Positions 14,621 to 22,949 of a stretch of 26,783 nucleotides of DNA are shown piece by piece. Made by a program: the position numbers and the translations under genes. Below the pieces are notes generated by a model. The model was not told the origin of the DNA. It made no database searches and saw nothing but the letters and a program-made list of their open reading frames with translations. Source of the stretch: a virus; the IMG/VR virus record IMGVR_UViG_3300018481_000730, positions 1 through 26,783 of that record. The stretch is one strand, 5' to 3'. Each line of letters opens with the position of its first letter. Positions within the stretch are counted from its first letter, which is position 1.

Positions 14621-16263
14621 CTGGCGTCAACATGGATGCAATGCGACGCGGCTACGACGAGCAACAACGGGGCGGCGGCGAGTATCTGAATTTCGAGAAG
14701 GGCGAAACGCTCTTGTACGTACACCCGCCCTGTCGTGACAACGACAAGCACCCGCTGACGAAGGGTAAGAACTACGTACCGATCACGGTGCACTACGGTG
14801 TCGGTAAGAATAATCGGATGGTTGTCGGGCTCGATCCTGAGACGAATCCGATCATCGATCATCCGTTCGTCGAAAGGGTGCTCATCAAGCGGAAGGTGCA
14901 CCTGACCGGCAAGTGTCCGATGAAGCGCGCGCTCGACTCCGGGAAGACGTTTTCGGACGAAGAAGCCGACGAGTCGCGGCCTCAGACGAAATACCTGTGG
15001 GGCGTTGTGCCCATGGGGTTTCGCAAGAAGTCGTCGAGTGATTGGCAGGAACACGACAAGCAAGGTCACCCGCTTGTCGCGATGGTCGGGAAACAGATTT
15101 TTGACGGGATCATGGAATGCTTCTTCGACAACGGTGACGTCAGCGATCCGCGGGCGGCCGTGTTGATACGTATCATCAAGAGCGGCAAGGGTCGTCAGAC
15201 GAAGTACGAAGTGAAGGTCGATCCCGAGACATCGAAGGCGCCGCGGAAGTTGCCGAAGGTCGTTCGGGCGGCGGTCGCGAAGGCCATGACAGAAGACGGC
15301 GAGTGTGACTTGTTCCGCGTGGTCGGGAACATGATCCGATCACCTGACGAGGTGACAGCTATCATCAAGGGTGTCGAGGTCGATGACGCTGACGACGATG
15401 ACGACGACGAGGCAGGAAAGGGAAGAGCCGGCATGAAGAAGGCGAAGGGCAGCAAGCGATCCGACGACGACGAAGATGACGACGAAGACGAACTCGACGA
15501 CGAAGACGAGCTCGACGACGACGAAGGCGCAGACGACGACGAAGACGACGAACCCAAGGCCAAGAACGCCAAGGGCGCGAAGTTGAAGTCGAAGGATGAC
15601 GAAGAAGACGACGACGAAGACGACGATGACGTCGAGGTCGACGACGATGACGACGACGATGACGACGAGCCGAAGGCCAAGAAGGGCGCCAAGGGCTCGA
15701 AGTCGAAGGCCGCCGACGACGAAGACGAAGACGACGATGAAGACGACGATGACGACGTCGAAGCCGACGACGAAGACGACGACGAAGAAGACGACGAGCC
15801 GAAGGCCAAGAAGGGCGCCAAGAGCGCCAGCGCCAAGGGCTCGAAGTCGAAGGCCGCCGAAGAAGACGACGAAGACGACGACGAAGACGACGACGAGGCC
15901 GACGAAGACGACGAGGCCGACGACGACGAGGCCGACGAAGACGATGACGAAGACGACGAGCCGAAGGCCAAGAAGGGCAAGAAGAAGGCCGAAGAGCCGA
16001 AGGCGAAGAAGGTGAAAGAGGCCAAGAAGGGGAAGAAGGGCAAGGCGTCTGACGATGACGACGACTTGGGCCTCGACGACCTCGACGAGGCCCTTGCTGG
16101 GCTCGAAGAAGACGATGACGATCCGCCCGCCCCCAAGAAGAGCAAGAAGGGCGACGTCAAGGCCAAGGTCAAGCCATCTGGCAAGGACAAGGCCGCCGAC
16201 AAGGTGAAGGCCAAGCTGAAGGCTAAGCTGAAGGAAAAGGGCGCGAAGAAGGGCAAGAAGTAG
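14617..16263 (+). CDS. Phage single-stranded DNA-binding protein with long charged tail
   Basis: Predicted SSB coating unwound DNA at the fork. Residues 1-253 form the folded part, with LNFEKGETLLYVHPPCRD (24-41), YVPITVHYGVG, KVHLTGKCPMKRAL and LWGVVPMGF in the order seen in gp32-type phage SSBs. Candidate metal ligands (H36, C39, C100) are present, but the usual CPxC is reduced to CPMK. Residues about 254-548 are low complexity: Asp/Glu runs alternate with EPKAKKGAK-type Lys blocks, and the last 45 residues are Lys-rich, ending KKGKK. SSBs normally end in a short acidic tip, so length, alternation and a basic end are all odd. ATG 14617 overlaps the previous stop. Context (mediator, RecA, helicase) supports the function. 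Confidence 0.75.
   Translation: MTGVNMDAMRRGYDEQQRGGGEYLNFEKGETLLYVHPPCRDNDKHPLTKGKNYVPITVHYGVGKNNRMVVGLDPETNPIIDHPFVERVLIKRKVHLTGKCPMKRALDSGKTFSDEEADESRPQTKYLWGVVPMGFRKKSSSDWQEHDKQGHPLVAMVGKQIFDGIMECFFDNGDVSDPRAAVLIRIIKSGKGRQTKYEVKVDPETSKAPRKLPKVVRAAVAKAMTEDGECDLFRVVGNMIRSPDEVTAIIKGVEVDDADDDDDDEAGKGRAGMKKAKGSKRSDDDEDDDEDELDDEDELDDDEGADDDEDDEPKAKNAKGAKLKSKDDEEDDDEDDDDVEVDDDDDDDDDEPKAKKGAKGSKSKAADDEDEDDDEDDDDDVEADDEDDDEEDDEPKAKKGAKSASAKGSKSKAAEEDDEDDDEDDDEADEDDEADDDEADEDDDEDDEPKAKKGKKKAEEPKAKKVKEAKKGKKGKASDDDDDLGLDDLDEALAGLEEDDDDPPAPKKSKKGDVKAKVKPSGKDKAADKVKAKLKAKLKEKGAKKGKK
15376..16260 (+). repeat. Low-complexity GAC/GAA-rich coding repeat
   Basis: About 885 bases dominated by GAC, GAA, GAT and GAG codons, interrupted by recurring blocks starting GAGCCGAAGGCCAAGAAGGG (for example 15667-15686, 15799-15818 and 15958-15977). 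The repeats are imperfect and hold the SSB reading frame. The region has a strong purine excess on the + strand. The long antisense frame it creates (Ser-rich) is a shadow. Confidence 0.9.
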
Positions 16264-16290
16264 GTCGCGGTGCTCAGTTGAAGGAACGAC

Positions 16291-16322
16291 GGGGCCGAGC
16301 CAGTGCGGGGCGGCCCCTTTTT
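16291..16322 (+). terminator. Intrinsic terminator after the SSB gene
   Basis: GGGGCCG (16291-16297) pairs with CGGCCCC (16311-16317) across a 13-base loop, followed directly by five T bases (16318-16322). This is a clear Rho-independent terminator shape. It begins 28 bases after the SSB stop and ends only two bases before the recA ATG at 16325, so it also occupies the place where a ribosome-binding site would be. Confidence 0.8.
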
Positions 16323-16324
16323 CT

Positions 16325-17404
16325 ATGCCGAAGAAACCGAAAACGTCGAAGCGGAAGGCGCGACTAGAGTCGCCGTCGGATGTGATCGCGGACTATCTCG
16401 CCGGCATGCAGGCCGACAAGGCGGTCACACATCCGGTTCGGGTCTTGGGCGAAGTGGCGTTTCGGAAGCGCGTGCGCGGCGTGTTGTCGACGCATTCGGC
16501 GACGCTCGACGCGGCGATCGGGCGCGGCGGGTTCCCGCTGTCGCGGGTCGCGATCCTGCATGGCAAGGAAGGGTCGGGCAAGACGACGATCGCTCTTCAC
16601 TTGTGCGCGGAAGCACAGCGCCGCGGGGGCGTGGCGGTGTTTCTGGACAAGGAGCACAAGTTAGATCCCGACTATGCTCAGAAGCTCGGGGTCGACCTGT
16701 CGAGGCTCGTGACGCCAGCGACGCCGACGCTCGAAGACGTCGTGACGCAGATTCGGGCGACCATTCGGCGCGCGCGCGAGATTCGGAAGAAGACGAAGGC
16801 CCCGGTGCCGTTCGTCATCGTTGTTGACTCGCTGAACGCCTGTAAGGCGTTCGAGACGTTGGAAACGCCGACGGGTAAGAAGCGCTACCCGACCGAAGCG
16901 CGCATCTGGTCCGAAGAGCTTCCGGGCATCTGTGAGAGCCTTGCGAGTGAGAACGTCGCGCTCGTGTTCGTGTCACAGGTGCGCAAGAAAATGAATGTGA
17001 TGTTTGGAAATGACGAAGAGATGGCCGGCGGCAACGCGCCGCGGTTTTTTGCTTCGCTGATCGTGTATGTGACTCGCGTGGGCACCGAGAAAGACGGCGC
17101 GAAGACGAAGGTCGGTAGTCTGGTCGAGACAGATTGCCGCAAGAACCAGATCGGGCCCCCGTTCAAGAAGGCGCGGTTCGCGATTTACTGGGCGCGCGGT
17201 ATCGACTATGAGCACAGTCTTGTGCTTCAGCTCGAAGCGATGGGCCTCGTGCGGAAGGTCAAACAGGGCCATCTGATCATCGGGAAGGTCGAGCTCGGGC
17301 AGGGCTACGCGGCGGCGGCGAACACACTTCGGGCGCGGCCGAAGTTGCGTGCGAAGCTCGTCGAGGTGTTGTGTCAGCGCATGGGATGGGAACTTGCAGC
17401 ATGA
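16325..17404 (+). CDS. recA: RecA/UvsX-like strand-exchange recombinase
   Basis: Predicted ATP-dependent recombinase that forms filaments on single-stranded DNA for strand exchange and recombination-dependent replication. The 359-residue product has Walker A GKEGSGKT (80-87), LDKEHKLDPDYAQKLGVDL (107-125) with the catalytic-type Glu110, Walker B VIVVDSLNA (164-172), and SQVRKKMNVMFGN ... GGNA (217-238), which matches the RecA L2/filament segment. A basic N-terminal extension precedes the core. ATG 16325 has no visible Shine-Dalgarno because a terminator hairpin occupies that place; the next in-frame options are GTG 16381 and ATG 16406, also without good sites. The stop overlaps the SbcD-like start as ATGA. 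Family call is very firm; the start is less so. Confidence 0.92.
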   Translation: MPKKPKTSKRKARLESPSDVIADYLAGMQADKAVTHPVRVLGEVAFRKRVRGVLSTHSATLDAAIGRGGFPLSRVAILHGKEGSGKTTIALHLCAEAQRRGGVAVFLDKEHKLDPDYAQKLGVDLSRLVTPATPTLEDVVTQIRATIRRAREIRKKTKAPVPFVIVVDSLNACKAFETLETPTGKKRYPTEARIWSEELPGICESLASENVALVFVSQVRKKMNVMFGNDEEMAGGNAPRFFASLIVYVTRVGTEKDGAKTKVGSLVETDCRKNQIGPPFKKARFAIYWARGIDYEHSLVLQLEAMGLVRKVKQGHLIIGKVELGQGYAAAANTLRARPKLRAKLVEVLCQRMGWELAA

Positions 17405-18528
17405 AGGCGCCAGTCGAAGCCTATCGGTCACTTCACATCAGCGACATTCACATGTCGAACTCGTTGCCACATGCGAAGCAAACTGACGCGCGGGGCGTGA
17501 CCGATCGTCTCGCTGATCAGCTTGCATTGTGGGGGCGCGTGTTCAGCGCGGCGTCGAAGGCGCGTTGTGAAGCGATCTTCGTTCAGGGCGATCTGTTCGA
17601 CCATAGTCGCACCGATGCCATCACTCTGACCGAGACGTTTCGCGCGCTCGGGCGCGCTCCGGTTCCGCTCTTTGTCGTGCCGGGCAACCACGACGGCGTG
17701 AACACTCGCGGCGAACGCTTTACGGTCGAGGCGCTGTCGGAGATCAAGGGGTGTCAGTACATGGAAACCGGCGCGGTGTTTAGCCCGCGGCCGTGGCTCT
17801 CGTTTTGGCCGCTAGAGTTCTCGCCGATCGAGCGAACGCGCGAGGCGCTGAAGGCGATGAAACTCAAGCGGGGCGCGACGAATGTGCTTCTTATGCACAA
17901 CTCGATCGTGGGGTGCACGCATAGCGGCTGGACATGCGAAGAAGGGCAGGGCCTTGATCCGACTGAGCTGACCGACCACTTCGATCACGTGCTCTCGGGG
18001 CACTTTCACGATCCACAGCGGTTCGGGCGCAATGGGCGCTACTTGGGCGCCCCGATGCATCACAGGTTTGACGACGTCGGGCGACCGGCCGGCTTTTGGG
18101 TCATGGAATTTCGGCGGTCGGGCGTGCGGAAAGAAGCTTTCATCGGCGGCGGTTGTCCGCGCTTTCACACGGTGAGCTTCGCTGACGGCGACGCATGCGC
18201 GAAGCTCACGGCGCGCCCGGGCGACTACGTGCGGGTGATTGTGCGGTGTACACACGCGAAGCTCGTGAAGCGCCAGCATGCGGCGACGCGCTATGTCGAA
18301 GCGCTCACGGCGCAGGGGCTTCGGGCGAGTTGGGTTCACGAGCCGGTGTATCATCACGTGTCGCGGCTACCATCGAAGAGCGGGGCGATCGAGGTGCTGA
18401 CGCCTCGAAGGATGGTGACGAGCTACGTCGAGGCGGTCGAGGTCGACACGAGCGGGCTTGACACGAAGGCGCTCCGGCAACTAGGGCGCGACATCTTCGG
18501 CGTGGTCGAGGGCGAATGGCGCGGCTGA
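17401..18528 (+). CDS. sbcD: SbcD/Mre11-like nuclease
   Basis: Predicted metal-dependent exo/endonuclease subunit acting with the SbcC-like ATPase on DNA ends and hairpins (T4 gp47 equivalent). The metallophosphoesterase motifs are all present in the 375-residue product: SDIH (14-17), GDLFD (63-67), GNHD (95-98), LMHN (164-167) and GHFH (200-203). The C-terminal 150 residues would contact SbcC and cap the active site. ATG 17401 overlaps the recA stop; a frame ten codons longer lies inside recA. The gene ends 13 bases into the SbcC-like gene. RecA, SbcD and SbcC in one operon imply joint action in recombination-driven replication. Confidence 0.92.
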   Translation: MKAPVEAYRSLHISDIHMSNSLPHAKQTDARGVTDRLADQLALWGRVFSAASKARCEAIFVQGDLFDHSRTDAITLTETFRALGRAPVPLFVVPGNHDGVNTRGERFTVEALSEIKGCQYMETGAVFSPRPWLSFWPLEFSPIERTREALKAMKLKRGATNVLLMHNSIVGCTHSGWTCEEGQGLDPTELTDHFDHVLSGHFHDPQRFGRNGRYLGAPMHHRFDDVGRPAGFWVMEFRRSGVRKEAFIGGGCPRFHTVSFADGDACAKLTARPGDYVRVIVRCTHAKLVKRQHAATRYVEALTAQGLRASWVHEPVYHHVSRLPSKSGAIEVLTPRRMVTSYVEAVEVDTSGLDTKALRQLGRDIFGVVEGEWRG

Positions 18529-20387
18529 TCGACATGACTGGCGAGAACTTCGCCGGCTTCGAGGGCTTCACGATGAAGCTTGCGAAGCAAGGGCTCGTTT
18601 TCGTCATCGGCGACAATCGCGACACCGAAGCGGCGACGTCGAACGGCGCCTGTAAGTCGGGCCTGTTCAAGGCGCTCGGTTGGGGCTTGTATGGCGAGGC
18701 CATCGACGGCGAAGCGGGTGACCGTGTGATCCGCCGGGGCGCGAAGTGCGCGCGGGTGACGTTGCAACTCGAAGACGGGGCTGACGCTTACCGTGTCGTT
18801 CGCGAGCGCTGGAAACAGAGCCCGAAGCTGTATGTCGAGAAGAACGGCGCGCCCGTGTCGGCGTCGAAGGCCGACCTGCAACGGGCGATCAACGCGTTGA
18901 TCGGTGTCGATTGGCAAGGCTTCCGAAACACGGTGCTATACGGGCAGGGCGACCGTGACCGCTTCGTGTATCCGACGACGAAGGATAGCGAGCGCAAGGG
19001 GATCCTTCATCGCATTCTTGGTACGGGCGTCTTCGAGCTCTGTCACGTCGAAGCGAAGCGGCGGCGACTCACGGTCGAGAAGGAACGCGACGGCGCGCGC
19101 GCTGACGCTGAGCGGCTGACGCAACGAATCGGCGAACACGACCTGACGGCGCTTCGGGCGCGCAGAGACAGTCACACCAACGAGGTTGAAGCGCGGGTGC
19201 GAGAGCTGACCGAAGACGCGCGGGCGCTTGGCGAGAAGGCCAAGGCCGCTGGGTCGACGATCGATGCGCAAGCGCTTCGTGACGAGCTCGCGGGGGTCGA
19301 GGTCGAGCTTGCGGCGTCGCGGGCGGCCATCGGGCACGCCAACGAGAGCAGGAAGAAGGCGCGGGTCGAACTACGGGCCGCGGCTGATGTCAAGGCCAAT
19401 CTGAATGCGGAGTTGCGTTCACAGACGGGCGCGCTCGCACAGCTGAAGGGCGATCGGTGCCCGGTATGCACGGGCGACTTGTCGAAGGGTCATGCTGCGA
19501 CTCACAGGGCCGGCTTGCTGGCCCGGGGCGACCAGTTGGCGGCCGAACTCAGGGCGGCCGAACAGGGCGAACAGGGGGCCGCCAAGGCCGAGCGGGCGGC
19601 CGAGCGGTGTGTCGCTGAGCTTGAAGACGGTCAGCGCCGCACAGCGGAACGTCGTGCGCGCGCACGGGCGGAACTCGACGGCCTCGACACGGCGAAAGCG
19701 CGCGTGCGCGAACTCGTCGCCCGGGCGGCTGAGAAGGCCGATGAGGCTCGTGTGATCCGAGATGCGCCGAATCCGCACCTTGCGCCCTATGTGCAGGCGA
19801 GAGAGAAGGTGCGGGCGTTGAAGGTCGAGCGGAAGGCCGCGCGAGCGGCGGCGCGTCGGCTGACGGCTGAGCTTGAACTTCTCACGTTTTGGGTTCGCGG
19901 CTTCGGGCCGACAGGTATACCGTCGTTCGCTCTCGACTCGGTCATGCCGCTTCTGACCGATCGGGCGAATCACTACCTGATGACGCTGTCGGGCGGCGAC
20001 ATCGTGATTCATTTCAGCACGCAACGCGAGCTGAAGGGCGGCGAGATGCGCGACGAAATCGGCATCGCGTGGAAGATCGAAGGGATCGAGGGCTACCCAC
20101 CGAGCGGCGGGCAGTGGAAGAAGATGGAAATCGCGACGAACTTCGCGCTGATGGATCTTGTGCGAACGCGCGAAGGCTCGCACGTCAACATTCTGTGTCT
20201 CGACGAGTGTCTTGACGGCCTCGACGACGAGGGGCGTCAGCGGGTCGTCGAACTCTTGCAGGCGCTTCGCAAGGAGCGCGAAAGCATCTTTCTAATTTCG
20301 CACGATCCGGACCTCGCGGAAGCGTTCGAACGGACGTTGATCGTGATCAAGGAGCGCGGCGTGTCGCGGTTGGAGCGGGCTATGTGA
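18516..20387 (+). CDS. sbcC: SbcC/Rad50-like ATPase with zinc hook
   Basis: Predicted SMC-like ATPase controlling the SbcD-like nuclease (T4 gp46 equivalent), 623 residues and much shorter than E. coli SbcC (1048). Visible: an N-terminal P loop in unusual form, GDNRDTEAATSNGACKS (32-48), coiled-coil arms rich in Ala, Arg and Glu (about 180-310 and 325-450), a zinc hook CPVC (315-318), an ABC signature PSGGQ (529-533), Walker B LCLDE (560-564) and a switch His596 in LISHDPDL. The Walker A region carries an insertion and Cys instead of Gly before the Lys. The ATG lies 13 bases inside the SbcD-like gene, giving tight coupling. Confidence 0.9.
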   Translation: MARLIDMTGENFAGFEGFTMKLAKQGLVFVIGDNRDTEAATSNGACKSGLFKALGWGLYGEAIDGEAGDRVIRRGAKCARVTLQLEDGADAYRVVRERWKQSPKLYVEKNGAPVSASKADLQRAINALIGVDWQGFRNTVLYGQGDRDRFVYPTTKDSERKGILHRILGTGVFELCHVEAKRRRLTVEKERDGARADAERLTQRIGEHDLTALRARRDSHTNEVEARVRELTEDARALGEKAKAAGSTIDAQALRDELAGVEVELAASRAAIGHANESRKKARVELRAAADVKANLNAELRSQTGALAQLKGDRCPVCTGDLSKGHAATHRAGLLARGDQLAAELRAAEQGEQGAAKAERAAERCVAELEDGQRRTAERRARARAELDGLDTAKARVRELVARAAEKADEARVIRDAPNPHLAPYVQAREKVRALKVERKAARAAARRLTAELELLTFWVRGFGPTGIPSFALDSVMPLLTDRANHYLMTLSGGDIVIHFSTQRELKGGEMRDEIGIAWKIEGIEGYPPSGGQWKKMEIATNFALMDLVRTREGSHVNILCLDECLDGLDDEGRQRVVELLQALRKERESIFLISHDPDLAEAFERTLIVIKERGVSRLERAM

Positions 20388-20393
20388 GGGCGC

Positions 20394-21212
20394 GTGCGTA
20401 GGAAGCCGATTTTCGTTCAAGGTTGGGATATCAGCTTGAATCACGGCGCAATCGTACAGTTGCGCGACGGCAAGCTCGACGACTTCTGGTTCTATTCCGA
20501 CAAGGCAGGAAGTGTCGCGCGCTCGAAGAAACATGGCGCCCGGGTCGAGTTGCCAACGACAACGCGTCAGCCCGACAGGCAGGTGCGCTCGATCATCCGG
20601 CTTGATTGGGTAAGCCGCTGGATCGAGCGCACGGCGTTCGCGACCCCGGTTGGTTACGTGGGGCTCGAAGACTACGCGATCGGGGCAGATCAGGGCGCGC
20701 ACTATCTCGGAGAAATCGGCGGGCAGGCGCGTCGGCTCATGTGGGCGCACGGTGTGCGCTATCGCTTGCACGATCCGATCGCTGTCAAGTTGTTCGTCGC
20801 ACATGACGCTACTGCACAGAAAGACCTGATTGAACGCAGTGTGTTCGAACGTTGGGGCGCTGACTTTGGCGCGTGCAACGCGACGAGCTCAGGTCGAGGC
20901 AAGCCGTCGCGTCAGACCTCGGAAGACTTGGCTGATGCGTTCGGGCTCGCGCAGATGATTTGGACCGAATACCGCTTGCGGAAGGGCTTGATCCGGCTGT
21001 CGTCGCTGCATGTGAAGGAAATTCAGGTGTTCAATCGTGCAACGAAGGCGTTCCCGGTCAACGTGCTCGGGCGAGAGTGGATTCGGAATCCGCGCGGGCC
21101 GTATGGCCCAAGTCGGTTGTGTGGCAATGGGCGATGCGTGGTCGGTTTGCTCGTCGCGCAAAATCGCCTAAGCGAACGCGCCTCGCTTGCGCTACTTAGG
21201 GCGACCCGCTGA
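20394..21212 (+). CDS. RuvC-like Holliday-junction resolvase
   Basis: Predicted RNase H-fold endonuclease resolving four-way junctions made by RecA and replication. The 272-residue product shows the RuvC pattern of acidic residues: Asp12 in GWDIS, Glu92 in VGLEDY, and Asp178/Asp181 in SEDLADAFGLA, with RLHDPIAVKLFV between. It is longer than RuvC (about 170), with an extra C-terminal 80 residues of no recognised type. The GTG start at 20394 follows the SbcC-like stop by six bases with GAGGG partly overlapping. Position among recombination genes supports the role. Other RNase H-fold nucleases cannot be excluded. Confidence 0.75.
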   Translation: MRRKPIFVQGWDISLNHGAIVQLRDGKLDDFWFYSDKAGSVARSKKHGARVELPTTTRQPDRQVRSIIRLDWVSRWIERTAFATPVGYVGLEDYAIGADQGAHYLGEIGGQARRLMWAHGVRYRLHDPIAVKLFVAHDATAQKDLIERSVFERWGADFGACNATSSGRGKPSRQTSEDLADAFGLAQMIWTEYRLRKGLIRLSSLHVKEIQVFNRATKAFPVNVLGREWIRNPRGPYGPSRLCGNGRCVVGLLVAQNRLSERASLALLRATR

Positions 21213-21249
21213 AGCAAACACGCAAGAGGCTCACCGGAGCGCATGAACG

Positions 21250-21438
21250 ATGGGCCGAACACGCCAACAAGAAATGATCGACGACATCCGAGCGGCTGAA
21301 GGCGCGCTTGGCGATTTCATGCCGCTCTCGCAATGGGAAGGCGAGTTTATCGAAAGCGTTGAAGATCGACTCAGTGACCGACGAGCGCTGACGGTCGAAC
21401 AGATCGCCAAGCTCGAAGAGATTTGGCGGCGGGTGTAG
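21250..21438 (+). CDS. Small acidic protein of unknown function
   Basis: A 62-residue, mostly helical, acidic product with Trp and Arg near the end (WEGEFIESVEDRL; LTVEQIAKLEEIWRRV). Not recognised, though short proteins of this shape are common beside phage replication genes. ATG 21250 has GGAG at 21235-21238, somewhat far upstream. The stop is three bases before the exonuclease start, so the two are probably co-translated. Codon pattern agrees with neighbours, which supports a real gene. Confidence 0.65.
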   Translation: MGRTRQQEMIDDIRAAEGALGDFMPLSQWEGEFIESVEDRLSDRRALTVEQIAKLEEIWRRV

Positions 21439-21441
21439 GCG

Positions 21442-22350
21442 ATGAAGGCCACGATCGTCGACGGCAAGAACTTACTTTGGCGCAATGCCGATGCGTTCAG
21501 TGAGCTGACCGCGCACGTCGACGGCGAAGAGATTCGCACGGGCGGCATGTACGGGTTCGTCGCGGGCCTCTTGCGCATTCGGTCGCGCTACCGCGCACCG
21601 ATTATCGTGGCATGGGAAGGCAGCAACAATTTTCGCCTGAAGCTGTGGCCGGAATACAAGCGCAAGCGCACCGAACAGGCGACGCCAGCACAGGAAGAGT
21701 TGTCGCGCGAGGTCGTCGCGAGCGAAGGCCGACTGAACGAGCTTCTGTCGCACGCTGGCGTGCGCCAATACTACGGGGTCGGGTGCGAGGCCGACGACGT
21801 GATCGCGACGCTGGCGTTCGCGTTGCAGAGAAACGGCGTGAAGGTGACCGTCTACACTGGCGACTCCGACTTGCGTCAGCTTGCCGGGCCCGGTATCACG
21901 ATTGTTTCACCGGGCTTTCGAAGCGCGGGCGATACCATCTACGATGCGCCGGCTGTCTTGCGTCGCTATGGCGTGCGACCTCGTGACCTGCCTGTGATGA
22001 AGGCGCTCGGGGGCGACAGTAGCGACGGGATCCCGGGCTTGCCCGGGATCGGCGAGAAGACGGCGGCGGCGCTGGTCGCGCGGTTTCGGACGATTGCGAA
22101 GATCGTCGAGTGCTCGCGGGCGAATGATGACATGTGGCCGGTCGCTGAGCGCTTCCGGGCGGTTGTTCAGCGCGACGCAGACAAGGCCGAGTTGTTCTTG
22201 CGCCTGACGACGGTGAAGAACGACGTGCGCGTGCGCCCGGTGCCGGTGTCGTTTGATCGAGACGAGGTGATCCGTCTACTTCGGGTGTACAAATTTCGAA
22301 GCTTGTCGAGCGCGGCCGAGCTCCTTGAAATTCTGAGGCTAGGGCAGTGA
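21442..22350 (+). CDS. FEN-type 5'-3' exonuclease (Pol I N-domain-like)
   Basis: Predicted flap endonuclease/5' exonuclease removing RNA primers and flaps during lagging-strand synthesis. The 302-residue product has Asp7 in IVDGKNLL, a WPEYKRKR basic segment (69-76), EADDVIATLA (116-125), TGDSDLRQL (139-147) and a helix-3-turn-helix GDSSDGIPGLPGIGEKTAAAL (191-211). This is the acidic-cluster arrangement of the family. No polymerase domain follows, which is normal for phage versions such as T5 D15. ATG 21442 is preceded by GGCGGG within the previous gene, and the stop overlaps the glycosylase start as GTGA. Confidence 0.92.
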   Translation: MKATIVDGKNLLWRNADAFSELTAHVDGEEIRTGGMYGFVAGLLRIRSRYRAPIIVAWEGSNNFRLKLWPEYKRKRTEQATPAQEELSREVVASEGRLNELLSHAGVRQYYGVGCEADDVIATLAFALQRNGVKVTVYTGDSDLRQLAGPGITIVSPGFRSAGDTIYDAPAVLRRYGVRPRDLPVMKALGGDSSDGIPGLPGIGEKTAAALVARFRTIAKIVECSRANDDMWPVAERFRAVVQRDADKAELFLRLTTVKNDVRVRPVPVSFDRDEVIRLLRVYKFRSLSSAAELLEILRLGQ

Positions 22351-22949
22351 GCGAAGTTGATGCCAAGCGAAAGAGGCTCGAACAGCTCTCGCTGTCGTGG
22401 CGCAGCTGTACCGATTGCGCGCTGTCTCATTCGCGGTCGCGGGTCGTGTTCTATCGCGGCAACCCTGACGCTCGTATGGCCATCGTCGGCGATGCGCCCG
22501 GGCGCGAAGAAGACGTGCGCGGGGTGCCGTTCGTCGGGCCGGCTGGCAAGTTGCTTGACGGGCTTTTGGTCGAGGCGAAAGTTTCTTTCGACGATGTGTG
22601 CTTTGTAAACATGGTCGGTTGTCGGGCGCCAGCGGGTCGCATGCCGAAGCGTGACGAGCTCGCGGCGTGTCGACCTCGAACGCTCGACATGCTTCGGACG
22701 GTCAACCCTGTCGTCGTGCTCATGCTCGGGCTGACGGCCGCTGCGAAGCTCGCGGGGGTCACGTCGATCGGGCCGTGGCGAGGCATGCCAGTTGCGGTCG
22801 AGCTTGGCTTGCAACGGTCGTGCCGCGGGGTCGTGACTTATCACCCTTCGTTCTTGCTGCGACAGAGTAACAGCCCGAAGGTCCGTCGGTGCATGTTGTC
22901 TGACATCAGGGTTGCGCGAGCTATTTCGAGAAAGGATCGAGCCGAGTGA
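22347..22949 (+). CDS. Uracil-DNA glycosylase, family 4/5-like
   Basis: Predicted glycosylase removing uracil from DNA. The 200-residue product has motif GDAPGREEDVRGVPFVGPAG (48-67), which is GEAPG in most family-4 enzymes. Four cysteines, C21, C24, C92 and C108, fit the iron-sulfur cluster, and YHPSFLLRQ (165-173) supplies the His of motif B. The start is GTG 22347, overlapping the exonuclease stop; the end overlaps the next start as GTGA. The neighbouring dCTP deaminase-like gene produces dUTP, so the two likely form a uracil-handling pair. A repair or a nuclease-like role against uracil-containing DNA are both possible. Confidence 0.85.
   Translation: MSEVDAKRKRLEQLSLSWRSCTDCALSHSRSRVVFYRGNPDARMAIVGDAPGREEDVRGVPFVGPAGKLLDGLLVEAKVSFDDVCFVNMVGCRAPAGRMPKRDELAACRPRTLDMLRTVNPVVVLMLGLTAAAKLAGVTSIGPWRGMPVAVELGLQRSCRGVVTYHPSFLLRQSNSPKVRRCMLSDIRVARAISRKDRAE

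Noticed and set aside
15195-16256. Minus-strand Ser-rich frame of 353 codons
   Set aside because: It is the complement of GAC/GAA codons in the SSB tail; poly-Ser with no other features.
21167-21200. Inverted repeat CCTAAG/CTTAGG at the end of the RuvC-like gene
   Set aside because: Inside coding sequence, 22-base loop and no T run; not enough for a terminator.
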